Shown: piece after piece, positions 1-8,625 of the stretch
How positions within the stretch are numbered: position 1 is the first letter of the stretch
How the letters are laid out: every line of letters begins with the position of its first letter
Source: Ignavibacteriota bacterium
GTDB lineage: Bacteria; Bacteroidota; Ignavibacteria; UBA10030; SZUA-254
Assembly: GCA_016212665.1 (NCBI GenBank)
Contig: JACREZ010000025.1
Span: 1-64,000 of the forward strand
Reading direction: 5' to 3'
Length of the DNA stretch: 64,000 nucleotides
Made by a program: the position numbers and the translations under genes
Notes under the pieces: generated by a model
Seen by the model: only the letters and a program-made list of their open reading frames with translations
Told to the model about the DNA's origin: nothing
The model's database searches: none

Positions 1-1321
1 CGGCTGTCATTACGAAATTCTTCGCCGCGGTTACAACGCCCCAACTATTTCTGTCGGGACTGTAGCCGCTTCCATCAGGGTCACCAAGCCATTTTTTGAA
101 TTCGGGGTCGCCGTTGTCCGCGCCGCTCCAACTTCCATTTTCGATATGAATAACATCGCTCGTGCTTGGCGGAAACATTTCCAAATAATCCTGTACGGTT
201 GTTCCGACAAATCGTGTTGGATTGGCACTCAACCAATTCACAAAATTCGAGAAGTTACTATTGTAGTACGAGTCGCTTCCGCCGCCGTAATTATCTCCGT
301 CATGATGAAGTACAATAAGTATCGGATGATTCGGGTCGGTGTTGTACGCTTCAAGTTGACTCATGACGTTTTCGTAATTCAACGCGCCGAAGCCGCCCCG
401 CCCATCTTCATTTCCCATGTAACGGTCGGCAGGCACAGCAATAATTTTTGTTGATGTTCCTGTGTTCGGGTCAATATACTCGACGTAATGCGGTTGTCTT
501 CCCCATTGTGCAGAGTTGCGCGTCGGCGCCCAGAGCCCGTTCAACTGCACCCAATCGTTTGGATTCGGATTGAGCACATCCGCTTTGTTCGGCTCATACA
601 AATTCCCACTCGTACTGAACGGATAATTGTTGCATGCTCTGTCGAAATGAACATTATCAACCAGCACCCATTCAATTCCTTCAGCAACTAACGCAGGAAT
701 CATCTTTGGAGCGAAAGCATTTTCGGGGGGAAAAATTCCTTTCGAATAACTTCCCGAAAAATTTGCCGACATGATTTGCTTATGTGCTTGAATTTGTTTG
801 CGCGTGTCGAGATAATCAATTAATCCCATTAACGGATGGTGATACCCGAACCCGACCATATCGAGTCGCGGATTACCAAACGAAGTATTCTGCTGTTTGA
901 TATAATTCCACGATGATTTCCAGTTCGAAAAATTTCCGTTCCCGCCTGCTTCGAGGTTGTTCAGATTTTCGATGAGTGAACCGGAAAAACTTACCTGCGC
1001 ACCAAGATGTTGTAAGTTCGCGTTGATACCTGACTGAACAGCATTCTTGGGCCACGTTGTGTATGGACCGATTCTTTGATTGTGAATATCTGTTACCGAA
1101 TACGAGTATCTATTATTTTGGTCGGTTTGATTGACGGTTTCGTAGGGCCAATAGATTGGTTGGTGCATGTGCCACAGAAACGCGATGTAGATTGGCGGGT
1201 TTACTTGATTGGTTTTTCCTTCCGTTTTGAGCGATGAGTTTTGAGCTATGAGCAATGAGTGCTGAGCGGTGAAAAGACAAATAGCAAATAACGAATAACA
1301 AGTAACAAATAACTTTTTCAT
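1..1321 (-). CDS. Glycoside hydrolase family 57 protein, secreted (3' end cut by window)
   Basis: Retaining alpha-glucan-type glycosidase of family GH57, probably exported. I read 440 residues from an ATG at 1321, preceded by a strong GGAAAGGAAG ribosome site, to the window edge with no stop. A hydrophobic N-terminus (residues 1-27) is a signal peptide. The GH57 region 1 motif HMHQP is at residues 51-55. 'GIFPPENAF' around residue 200 fits region 3, with Glu200 the likely nucleophile, and 'HHDGDN' near residue 341 may carry the partner Asp. 'ENGSWSGAD' near 395-402 also resembles a conserved GH57 stretch. The fold assignment is firm; substrate is unknown. The signal-peptide codons lie in degenerate 7-nt repeats. 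The start codon is one base after the stop of the toxin remnant, so the gene may be cotranscribed with it. Confidence 0.85.
   Translation of the reverse strand, partial: MKKLFVTCYSLFAICLFTAQHSLLIAQNSSLKTEGKTNQVNPPIYIAFLWHMHQPIYWPYETVNQTDQNNRYSYSVTDIHNQRIGPYTTWPKNAVQSGINANLQHLGAQVSFSGSLIENLNNLEAGGNGNFSNWKSSWNYIKQQNTSFGNPRLDMVGFGYHHPLMGLIDYLDTRKQIQAHKQIMSANFSGSYSKGIFPPENAFAPKMIPALVAEGIEWVLVDNVHFDRACNNYPFSTSGNLYEPNKADVLNPNPNDWVQLNGLWAPTRNSAQWGRQPHYVEYIDPNTGTSTKIIAVPADRYMGNEDGRGGFGALNYENVMSQLEAYNTDPNHPILIVLHHDGDNYGGGSDSYYNSNFSNFVNWLSANPTRFVGTTVQDYLEMFPPSTSDVIHIENGSWSGADNGDPEFKKWLGDPDGSGYSPDRNSWGVVTAAKNFVMTA
1227..1318. repeat. Degenerate heptanucleotide repeat inside the GH57 signal-peptide codons
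   Basis: Plus-strand reading shows successive 7-mers such as GAGCGAT, GAGTTTT, GAGCTAT, GAGCAAT, GAGTGCT, GAGCGGT and then AGCAAAT, AACGAAT, AACAAGT, AACAAAT. The unit is degenerate but the 7-nt spacing holds. It encodes residues 1-31 of the exported enzyme. Confidence 0.7.
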
Positions 1322-1322
1322 T

Positions 1323-1436
1323 TCAAATTCTTCCTTTCCACACGTTAGGATTTCTATGCGAATGCATTACCGCGGTAATGATGATTTCCCCATTCGTTAC
1401 GGTGTACAACATCGCATAGGGTAATCGTACCTTCAT
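1323..1436 (-). pseudogene. C-terminal remnant of a RelE/ParE-family toxin
   Basis: A 37-codon frame begins at an ATG overlapping the antitoxin stop (ATGA) and ends one base before the GH57 start. Its translation begins MKVRLPYAMLYTV and ends with a His-Arg-Asn-Pro / Val-Trp stretch. This is the usual end of RelE/ParE toxins ('LPYAIxYxV...EIIIxAVxHxxRxPxxW'), but the first ~55-60 residues of the family are missing. I infer that an internal deletion joined the antitoxin stop to the toxin C-terminal half. A perfect 16-bp palindrome (CATTACCG/CGGTAATG, 1365-1380) lies inside. It is unlikely to be an active toxin. Confidence 0.7.
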
Positions 1437-1651
1437 TGAAGAATCTTGGTAATGTCCTCATAATCAATCGTCGTTATCTCACCACGTTCAAATGCGTCTA
1501 TTCTTCTTTCAGACTCGTCTGCCCAACGGCGTGTCATTGTTTCCTCTTTTTCGGATTCAAAGGTTTTGTACATTTCTTCTACAAGTTGCACCCGTTCTAA
1601 GGCAGAAAGGTTTTTCGTTTCATTCACAATTTGATTAAAAGTTTCCGTCAT
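1433..1651 (-). CDS. Addiction-module antitoxin-like protein (orphan)
   Basis: A 72-residue protein of the 'putative addiction module component' type. 'LSALERVQLVEEMYKTF' matches the N-terminal helix that typically reads 'Ls..eRl.LvEeIw.s', and the tail carries 'WADESERRIDAFERGEI', the usual toxin-wrapping segment of these antitoxins. Family members neutralise a RelE/ParE toxin encoded immediately downstream. Here only the last third of such a toxin follows, in ATGA overlap, so the antitoxin seems to be an orphan. It might still act as a decoy for related toxins elsewhere, which is inference. Confidence 0.75.
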   Translation of the reverse strand: MTETFNQIVNETKNLSALERVQLVEEMYKTFESEKEETMTRRWADESERRIDAFERGEITTIDYEDITKILQ

Positions 1652-1676
1652 AATATTTCACCTTTTTGTTAATCGT

Positions 1677-2099
1677 TTACTTTTTCCCCCACTCCACCGT
1701 CGTTACTGTATGAACTCCACCCCGTACATTGTAATCTGCAATCACTTCCATCCACTTTGGCTTACAGCACCTCACCAAATCTTGCAAGATGCGATTGACT
1801 GCATGTTCCTGATAAATGCCAACGTTGCGATACGACAATAAATAGTACTTGAACGAACGCAACTCGATACAATCCTTTTTCGGAATATAATTAACCGTGA
1901 TGACAGCAAAATCCGGCAAACCCGACCATGGACACACTGCCGTAAACTCGTCCGTCTCAATGTTGATGACAATATCATTTCCCGCGTATTCATACGGAAA
2001 TGTGTCAAGCACACCAGCATCAATCTTGCTGGTATCATCAAAGTCGAACCGTTTATCCAGAGGTTGCGGCTGATTTTTAGTCAATTGTTTTTTACTCAT
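1677..2099 (-). CDS. queF: NADPH-dependent 7-cyano-7-deazaguanine reductase QueF (type I)
   Basis: Reduces the nitrile preQ0 to the amine preQ1 in queuosine tRNA modification. The 140-residue length matches the short YkvM-type QueF. The catalytic pair is visible in 'AVCPWSGLPDF': Cys56 forms the thioimide and Asp63 is the proton donor. The family signature 'IELRSFKYYLLSYR' binds NADPH. No other queuosine gene is adjacent. The gene is divergent from the lipoprotein gene at 2180, so the 80 bp between them should hold both promoters. I see no preQ1 riboswitch there. Confidence 0.93.
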   Translation of the reverse strand: MSKKQLTKNQPQPLDKRFDFDDTSKIDAGVLDTFPYEYAGNDIVINIETDEFTAVCPWSGLPDFAVITVNYIPKKDCIELRSFKYYLLSYRNVGIYQEHAVNRILQDLVRCCKPKWMEVIADYNVRGGVHTVTTVEWGKK

Positions 2100-2179
2100 A
2101 ATCTGGTTAATTTGGGTGCGTTGTTGTTGTCAGTTCGTTTTAAATATACAAGTTTTTTTTCGCGAAACCACACACTTTT

Positions 2180-2695
2180 ATGAATAATTCCTTTCATCTC
2201 CCTCTTATTATTTTTCTTATTCTCCTGTTCATTGTCGGATGTGCTACCACAAAACCAATTGCCATCAAACCGAATGAACACATAGAAATTGGCTGGACTC
2301 CGCGTGCCGTTCTCGAGACAAAGACATACCCATGGTTTGATTCGAACTACGTGGCATATAAACCAAACGGCGAAATATTTTCCCAACTTAAATCTATTCA
2401 GGATAGTCTTTCATTTCTTGTGATTTACGGAACGTGGTGCAGTGACAGCAAAAGGGAACTCCCACGCTTTTTCAAAATAATGGATTCGATGAACGTCAAG
2501 CCGGAACAGATTATTCTCTACGCAGTTGACCGAACGAAAATGTACCCTCCCGGAATTCCACAGGAATATAATCCGACGCATGTTCCGACATTCATTTTGA
2601 AATACAGAGGCATGGAAGTCGGAAGAATTATCGAAGCCCCAAAAGGGACATTAGAACAAGACATGTTCAACCAATTATTTCCTCTAACGCAATAA
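2180..2695 (+). CDS. Thioredoxin-fold lipoprotein
   Basis: A 171-residue lipoprotein: hydrophobic helix at residues 8-20, then a lipobox 'FIVGC' with Cys21 as lipidated residue. The body has the thioredoxin outline: a strand ending in 'LVIYGTWCSDSKRE', where WCSDS replaces WCxxC so that only one active-site Cys remains, then a helix, and a 'HVPTFIL' cis-Pro element. A single-Cys site suits a peroxiredoxin- or bacterioferritin-comigratory-like or purely structural role rather than disulfide exchange. It precedes the signalling cluster by 6 bp and could be its first gene. Specific function unknown. Confidence 0.7.
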   Translation: MNNSFHLPLIIFLILLFIVGCATTKPIAIKPNEHIEIGWTPRAVLETKTYPWFDSNYVAYKPNGEIFSQLKSIQDSLSFLVIYGTWCSDSKRELPRFFKIMDSMNVKPEQIILYAVDRTKMYPPGIPQEYNPTHVPTFILKYRGMEVGRIIEAPKGTLEQDMFNQLFPLTQ

Positions 2696-2701
2696 CTACT
2701 C

Positions 2702-3715
2702 ATGGTTGGTGAGTTTCTCAAACGCGCTGATAAGTTAATCAAAGAGGCAAACTTTGATGGCGCAGACTATGAAGTTGAGCGCGCACTTCAGATGGAGCCG
2801 AATAACGTGTATGCGCTCGCGTACCGTGACAGGATAAAAGACGCCCGTCGCCTTCATGACGAGAAGAAAAAACGTGAAGACGAAGAACGGAAAGTTCAGG
2901 AGGAAGCGCTACGCACGGCAAAAGAACAGATAAGAATAATCACTCCTCAACCACAGCCCGAACCTGTTCAACAACATCACCGAATTGCCACAGCCAAAGA
3001 GATTGACCGGTATAAAAAAATATTAGTTGATGCCTGGAGAGACGGACTTATTACTGCTCAGGAAATAGCAGTGTTGAAAAGAGTCAGAATTGATTTAAGC
3101 ATCACGGAAGAGGTTCATCATACATTGGAGCGGGAAGTAAAACTCGAATGTTATGTTGATGCTGTGAGAAAAGCATGGCGCGACGGACTGATTTCCCCAC
3201 TGAAAGCAGGAGCCTTAGACGGATTACGAAAAAAATATGGAATTTCAATAGAAGAACATCTCCATGTTGAAGGAAAGATTTTGTGGGAACTTCAACAGGG
3301 AACAAAAATCAGCGCCACACTTTTTCTTATTGATGATGAACAATTACTGCTGGGTGTTTTGAAAGATAGCCTACAACTCGCGGGCTTTTCTGTTCTGACC
3401 GCCACTACACCCGAAGAGGCTCTTCAAGAACTGCATAGCGTCGTGCCCGACCTTATCATCTGTGATATCCGTTTTGATAATTCAGATCTCGACGGTTTAT
3501 TTATTTATGAACAAGTACGAAAAATGCCGGACCTCAACACGGTTCCCTTCATTTTCTTGTCCGGAGTTCGGGATGACCAAGTTTTGAAAACCGGGCTTGA
3601 ATTAGGAGTAGATGATTTCCTGATGAAGCCGTTTAATACAGAAACACTACTTGCAGTGATTGAAGGCAAACTGAAACGCTACGGTGAACTAAAAAAATAT
3701 CGAACGACAATGTAA
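2702..3715 (+). CDS. Response regulator with N-terminal TPR-like and duplicated helical modules
   Basis: 337 residues. Residues 5-50 form a TPR-like helical pair ('ADKLIKEANFDGADYEVERAL...EPNN'). A charged helix follows (50-75). Two copies of a ~45-residue module come next, at about 100-145 and 150-193, each reading 'AWRDGLI...L...R....I..EEH...E'. The C-terminal receiver domain spans about 204-325 with acidic Asp211/Asp212, phospho-acceptor Asp255 in 'IICDIRF' and Lys309 in 'LMKPF'. There is no DNA-binding output domain, so output is presumably by protein contact. The N-terminal modules recur in the downstream gene products. No cognate histidine kinase is adjacent. Confidence 0.8.
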   Translation: MVGEFLKRADKLIKEANFDGADYEVERALQMEPNNVYALAYRDRIKDARRLHDEKKKREDEERKVQEEALRTAKEQIRIITPQPQPEPVQQHHRIATAKEIDRYKKILVDAWRDGLITAQEIAVLKRVRIDLSITEEVHHTLEREVKLECYVDAVRKAWRDGLISPLKAGALDGLRKKYGISIEEHLHVEGKILWELQQGTKISATLFLIDDEQLLLGVLKDSLQLAGFSVLTATTPEEALQELHSVVPDLIICDIRFDNSDLDGLFIYEQVRKMPDLNTVPFIFLSGVRDDQVLKTGLELGVDDFLMKPFNTETLLAVIEGKLKRYGELKKYRTTM

Positions 3716-3927
3716 GTGTTCCCTGCAACAGAGAAATTTCACATCACATTTTTCTTCTTTGTAGTTGATAATCCACCACGAATTCTCTATATTTTCACCC
3801 AGTATACTAAGACACGGGTAAACCTCTGCAAAACAACGATAAACAATGGACTGAAGAACTTCTTCGGATAACTGCGGATGCAAAGCAAAAGGCATTCGAC
3901 GAGGAAATCAAGCGCATAGAAAAAGAT

Positions 3928-6060
3928 GTGACGCTTCAAGCACATTCTATTGTTCAAAAATATTTTGCCGAGCAGGAAACATCTCTCAATGAAACGCTTC
4001 AGAGGGCAACAACAGAACAGCAAACGGTAATCGAAAAACTTCAACTTCGGAAGGGAGAAATCCTCCGCATACTTGCGGTCGAGCGGAAGAAGAAGGAGGA
4101 ACGAAAACGTAAAGCGGAAGAAGAACGAAAACGAAAAGAGGAAGCAGAAGCAAAACGTAAGGCGGACGATGAAAAACGTCGTAAGCAAATTGAAGAACAG
4201 GAACGTAAAGAGAAAATTCGTGCCGCTATCGAACGAATTCGTTCACACCACTCAAACGCGGAATTCGAGGATGCGCTCGCTGAAGTTGAACTCGCGTTAG
4301 AACTTGAACCCGAACATTCCGACTTGAAAATTTGGGAACACCGAATAAGGGAAGCTCAGCAAAAAAAACTTCGCGATGAGGAAGCGGCTTACCACAGAGA
4401 ACGTGAGTTAGCAAGCCAAAAACGAAAAGAAAAAGCAAAGACATTTAAACTGGCGGCGTTTGCTATCGTCGGCGTTGTTCTCGTTTTTTTGATTTATTAT
4501 TTTCAGAAAGATATTTTTCCGCAAACAGTCACTCTTGCCATTGAACCGTTTTCGTTTACCGGGCGGAGTAGTGATGAAGCATCGTTGGGAACTTCACTCG
4601 CGCGGGAAGTATCGAACAAAATGTTGTTGATGAAAAATGTCACCGTCATGAACCTGACGTCAACAGCCAACCTGAAACGAAAACACTCGAACGTTGCACG
4701 GGCAATCAATAAGTTGGGTTTTGCTTACGTTTTACGCGGTTCGCTCTCCAGCACCGGGAACACCTATCTTGCCGATGTTCAGGTACTTGATTCATTGAAC
4801 GAAGAAGTATGGGCAGGACATTTTGAAAAACCTGCTTCACAACTCATGCAACTTCCTGAAGAAATTGTTCTGGAACTTGCCAAAGCAATGGATGTAAACC
4901 TTTCCGATGACGGAATAAAAATCATCAGACGAACCGGCACCGCAAACACTTCCGCATACATTCAGTATCTTCGCGCAGTTGAACTACTGGAACAATCAAC
5001 GCCTGCTTCTATTCAACAAGCATATCAGGTGTTCGAACAAGCCTCAACACTCGATTCACGTTATCCGGATGTAACCGCCGGTGTCGCAGCCGCACTACTT
5101 ACAAAAATCGAGAAACAGTGGGACCGCTCCGATTCTGTTTATAGGAAAACAGAACTATTCGTGCAGAAAGCGCTCAAACTACATGCTACGTTACCGATGA
5201 CAAAAATTTCTCAGGCTCGACTTGCGTCATTAAAAAGAAAATTCAATGAGGCAATAAAATTACTTGATGAGGTATTGTTACAATACCCGTCAAACTCCGA
5301 TGCTCTCCTGCACAAAGGGAAGGCGTTGCTTTATCTCGGAAAATATGATGATGCTCTTACAACGTTGAACAAGTGTTATGAAGTGAACCCGCGCAACACA
5401 GAGGTATTGCTCACTCTCGGATATGCCAATGCATTCAAAGGGAAATTGCGTGAGGCAATGAGGTACCAGGAATATGCTTTACAGATTGTAGAAGACTCGA
5501 CACATTATTTAGTAGAGACTGTCGGCAACATAGTGATGGCAGACCCGGACTTACAGGTCGCTATGGGAAAAAGAATTATTATTGCATGTGAACGAATTTT
5601 GAACGACCACCCCCGTGACTTGCAATTACTTTATCTTCATGCGCAAATCCTTCAAGTGCTTGGAAAAATTCCAGAAGCGAATCGCCCGCTGAATACTATG
5701 CGTGGCATCATTCAAAATCAATTGATTTATTCTCCGCAGAATGCAAATTTGCTGATGGACCTGGCGCTCACGCTTACGCGCTATGGAAGTTTCACCGAAG
5801 GATTGGACATGGCACGCCGGGCAATTCCGTACTCACGCAAAAATGTGACGGTATTATACAAATTGGCGCAAATGTATTCCGTGCAAATGGCTTCCCATCG
5901 CGGCGGGAAGATTGACCTCAATAAAAAAAATGAAGCTCTGAAGTATCTCCGGGAAGCAATTGCACTCGACTATCGAATGGATGAATTGATGAACGGCGAT
6001 TTCTACAACCTTCGAGCGCAACCGGAATTTTTATCAACGATTCAATTACAATCGAAGTAA
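3928..6060 (+). CDS. Membrane TPR protein with TolB-like domain, cyclase partner
   Basis: About 710 residues from GTG 3928. A coiled-coil Lys/Glu-rich stretch (55-98) leads into a TPR-like unit (100-142), one transmembrane helix (about 174-192), a periplasmic domain resembling the TolB-N/FlgO-like part of class III cyclases (about 200-330), and a long series of TPR units (about 340-700, e.g. 'ALLYLGKYDDALTTLNKCYE'). In many bacteria cyclase, TolB-like domain and TPRs are one polypeptide; here the cyclase is the next gene, whose ATG overlaps this stop by one base. The start is uncertain: the frame stays open upstream to 3811 with protein-like sequence ('KQWTEELLRITADAKQKAF') but contains no ATG, GTG or TTG there, only a CTG near 3826. 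Confidence 0.75.
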   Translation: MTLQAHSIVQKYFAEQETSLNETLQRATTEQQTVIEKLQLRKGEILRILAVERKKKEERKRKAEEERKRKEEAEAKRKADDEKRRKQIEEQERKEKIRAAIERIRSHHSNAEFEDALAEVELALELEPEHSDLKIWEHRIREAQQKKLRDEEAAYHRERELASQKRKEKAKTFKLAAFAIVGVVLVFLIYYFQKDIFPQTVTLAIEPFSFTGRSSDEASLGTSLAREVSNKMLLMKNVTVMNLTSTANLKRKHSNVARAINKLGFAYVLRGSLSSTGNTYLADVQVLDSLNEEVWAGHFEKPASQLMQLPEEIVLELAKAMDVNLSDDGIKIIRRTGTANTSAYIQYLRAVELLEQSTPASIQQAYQVFEQASTLDSRYPDVTAGVAAALLTKIEKQWDRSDSVYRKTELFVQKALKLHATLPMTKISQARLASLKRKFNEAIKLLDEVLLQYPSNSDALLHKGKALLYLGKYDDALTTLNKCYEVNPRNTEVLLTLGYANAFKGKLREAMRYQEYALQIVEDSTHYLVETVGNIVMADPDLQVAMGKRIIIACERILNDHPRDLQLLYLHAQILQVLGKIPEANRPLNTMRGIIQNQLIYSPQNANLLMDLALTLTRYGSFTEGLDMARRAIPYSRKNVTVLYKLAQMYSVQMASHRGGKIDLNKKNEALKYLREAIALDYRMDELMNGDFYNLRAQPEFLSTIQLQSK

Positions 6061-7400
6061 TGGGAAAAAATATTCCACAGACTGACGGCGAACGAAAGAA
6101 GCAAGCAAGCGAACTCATTAAGAGCGCTGATAAACTCCTCAAGAACGGAGAAGCGGCATCCGCGCTTGAAGCGGTTGAGGAAGCATTACAACTCGACCCG
6201 GGAAATCTGTACGCTCAGGCATATCGCCAACGCATCAACAATGTTTTGGGAAAAACCGGAACTGAAGAGAAACCAATTCCTCAACAACCACTGGTTCAAC
6301 AAGTTCCCGCGCCGAAACCTGCTACCGAACAACCCAAGGTTGTAACCGAAACTACGAAGTCTCCCGTCGTTCCTGAGGCAGAAAAACCAAAGCCTGTTGA
6401 ATCAACACCACAAACTCCGTCGAAACCAAAAATAGAAACGCCCGTTCACGAAGCGGAATCATCCGGGAAGATGCGGAAGTTAGCGGCGATCGTGTTTACC
6501 GACATGGTTCAATATGCCGCGCTCACACAAACGAATGAATCGTTAGCGTTACAATTACTCGATACACACCAAAAACTTTTACGTCCTCTCTTTAAGAAAT
6601 TCGATGGAAAAGAAATTAAATCGGTCGGAGATGCGTTTCTTGTAGAATTTATCAGCGTCCTTCAGGCAGTTCGTTGCTCGTTAGAAATTCATAACGCGCT
6701 GAACAACTACAACAGTAAAGCGCCGAAAGAAAAGCAGATTCAACTTCGCATCGGGATTCATCTCGGCGACATTATTTACAAAGACAATGATATTTTCGGA
6801 GACGGGGTCAATATTGCATCAAGGATTCAGGCACAGGCAAAACCGGGCGCTATCTATGTTTCTCAGGATGTGTATAATCAAATCCGCAACCGCGAAGAAT
6901 TTATTATTGAATACGTCGGCGAAATAGAACTCAAACACATTATTACCCCGCTCCCGATTTACAAAGTACTGACCGAGTCGGAAGTAAAACAGAAACAAAT
7001 AATTGAAGCGACAACAACTGCGGAGACGGAGGGAAAAGAAGAAGCTCAGGCGAAGAAAATTCAGGAATTTCTCTCTGCCGGTAAAGAGTTGTTGAAGAAA
7101 GAATCGTTACAAGAAGCGTTGATTGAAGTGACAAAAATTCTGCAAATCAATTCACATCATCCCGAAGCGCGACTGATTGAATCTCAAATACGAAACAAGC
7201 GCGTCGAAATCATCGGGAAACAAATTGAAGAAACCAAAAAACTTCCTCAACAATTGCTGATTTCTTTATACAAAGAAACGTTGAACTACGCACGTCAGGA
7301 GGGCGAACTCACTCAGGAAGAATTGAACGTGCTAAGCGGATGGAGAAATGAATTACAACTCTCTGACTCGGAACACGAACGGTTGTTGCAAGAAAAATAA
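6060..7400 (+). CDS. Class III adenylate/guanylate cyclase with TPR-like ends
   Basis: 446 residues that should make cAMP from ATP in the cytoplasm. The catalytic domain spans about 137-305. All key positions can be seen: metal Asp148 ('VFTDMVQYA') and Asp191 ('SVGDAFLVEF'), Lys187 and Asp248 for adenine choice, and Asn251/Arg255 ('GVNIASR') for the transition state. The Lys/Asp pair argues for ATP over GTP. Residues 18-60 repeat the TPR-like unit of the two upstream proteins, a Pro/Lys/Glu linker covers 65-130, and after the catalytic domain come another TPR-like unit and a C-terminal 'LTQEELNVLSGWRNEL' module like the pair in the response regulator. It overlaps the upstream gene by one base, so coupled translation is likely. 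Confidence 0.88.
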   Translation: MGKNIPQTDGERKKQASELIKSADKLLKNGEAASALEAVEEALQLDPGNLYAQAYRQRINNVLGKTGTEEKPIPQQPLVQQVPAPKPATEQPKVVTETTKSPVVPEAEKPKPVESTPQTPSKPKIETPVHEAESSGKMRKLAAIVFTDMVQYAALTQTNESLALQLLDTHQKLLRPLFKKFDGKEIKSVGDAFLVEFISVLQAVRCSLEIHNALNNYNSKAPKEKQIQLRIGIHLGDIIYKDNDIFGDGVNIASRIQAQAKPGAIYVSQDVYNQIRNREEFIIEYVGEIELKHIITPLPIYKVLTESEVKQKQIIEATTTAETEGKEEAQAKKIQEFLSAGKELLKKESLQEALIEVTKILQINSHHPEARLIESQIRNKRVEIIGKQIEETKKLPQQLLISLYKETLNYARQEGELTQEELNVLSGWRNELQLSDSEHERLLQEK

Positions 7401-7439
7401 TTTTCTTGCAATCTTTGTTGAAACGTGGTAACAAATGCC

Positions 7440-8045
7440 ATGAATAAATCACCAACAATCCCGGAACTTGAATCGCTTTCATCGGACAATCCGAAAATCA
7501 AATACGGCGCGGCAAAGCGATTCATCGCCATCGCTAAATCTCATCCTCAACTTCTCTCCCCTCACCTCAATTTCTTCATCAACCTTCTTGATAGCCGCAA
7601 CAACATTCTCAAATGGTCAGCCATTGATGTTATTGGAAATATGTTCAGGTTCGGGGATGAATCAACAAAAAAATTATTGTTGAAGCGAATGGTTACGTTC
7701 CTTCAAGAAGGGAAATTGATAACCGCTGCTCATGCAATTGCCGCACTTCATACAATTGCCCAGTCAAATCCCGAATACAGGAAAAGTATCATTACGCACC
7801 TTCTCAACATCCAATCGTACAACTACGAAACAGACGAATGTAAAAACATCATCATGGGAAAAATCATTATTGCTTTGAAGAGTTTTGCAGATGAACTTGG
7901 AAACAACAAAACGGTCCGAAAGTTTGCTGAACAGCAAACAAACAATCCAAGAAATGCAACAAAGAAAAAAGCAGAACAATTCTTAAAACTTTTACATAGA
8001 AACAGCGAAAATGGAAATTCATTCTCATTCCAACGACACCCTTGA
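7440..8045 (+). CDS. HEAT-like repeat protein
   Basis: About 201 residues of alternating helices ('LLDSRNNILKWSAIDVIGNM', 'AAHAIAALHTIAQSNPEYRK') with the look of HEAT/ARM repeats, a protein-interaction scaffold. I prefer the ATG at 7440; a GTG at 7425 would add five residues. It follows the cyclase by 39 bp and overlaps the next gene by 35 bp, so it belongs to the same transcription unit. No catalytic motif is visible. A role as adaptor for the cyclase or the response regulator is inference from position. Confidence 0.65.
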   Translation: MNKSPTIPELESLSSDNPKIKYGAAKRFIAIAKSHPQLLSPHLNFFINLLDSRNNILKWSAIDVIGNMFRFGDESTKKLLLKRMVTFLQEGKLITAAHAIAALHTIAQSNPEYRKSIITHLLNIQSYNYETDECKNIIMGKIIIALKSFADELGNNKTVRKFAEQQTNNPRNATKKKAEQFLKLLHRNSENGNSFSFQRHP

Positions 8046-8535
8046 ACAGTTCCTCACTGCAGAGCGACTTAAACCGTTACAGGCGATACACCTCGCGCTC
8101 GGAACAAGCCCTGTAACATTTGGCTTCATTATTATACTCCTTGCGCAAACTGCAGAAAACCTCCCTTCTCAAAACAGTGAACTGATACAAACACTCTCGT
8201 TCATCACGCTACTCCTTTGCACAATAGCATACTCTTCTTTTCCGTTTGTAAACAAGATATTCAATGCAAAATTTCAATCTGTCGAAACAAAGAATGTGGT
8301 AGAGCAACGGTTTAAAATCCTGGTGACGAAAAAAATCATCACCGTAGCCTCGTTTGAAATGCCCGCGATGTTCGGGTTAGTTGTTTGCCTGCTTGGCGTT
8401 CTCGATGGTTCATTCAGTTCATATCCTGAATTCTTGTTGAATATCGTTCCGGCATTTATACTCATAGTTTATATTGCTTTGACATTTCCCAGCCGAGAAC
8501 GAATTGTTGACGAACTGAAACTTTCCGGGCAATAA
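8011..8535 (+). CDS. Four-helix integral membrane protein of unknown function
   Basis: 174 residues with hydrophobic segments at about 33-46, 62-80, 112-128 and 140-158. The N-terminus 'MEIHSHSNDTLEQFLTAERLKPLQAIHLAL' is cytoplasmic-looking. No family motif that I recognise. The start lies inside the preceding HEAT-like gene (35 bp overlap), suggesting translational coupling and a shared function. Confidence 0.65.
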   Translation: MEIHSHSNDTLEQFLTAERLKPLQAIHLALGTSPVTFGFIIILLAQTAENLPSQNSELIQTLSFITLLLCTIAYSSFPFVNKIFNAKFQSVETKNVVEQRFKILVTKKIITVASFEMPAMFGLVVCLLGVLDGSFSSYPEFLLNIVPAFILIVYIALTFPSRERIVDELKLSGQ

Positions 8536-8625
8536 ATTTTTGAACAGAGAAACATCTCTTCACTTTCAACCGTACACCAAAGAGAATTCATTGAACGTTA
8601 ATAACAATTATTTTAGGAGAACAGT

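Noticed and set aside
146-691. Plus-strand open frames over the left end
   Set aside because: They oppose the GH57 frame, which is continuous and carries family motifs.
2100-2179. preQ1 riboswitch in front of queF
   Set aside because: No C-rich hairpin plus A-rich tail found in the short leader.
3787-4188. Minus-strand Phe-rich frame
   Set aside because: Shadow of the Lys/Glu-rich coiled coil in the gene at 3928.
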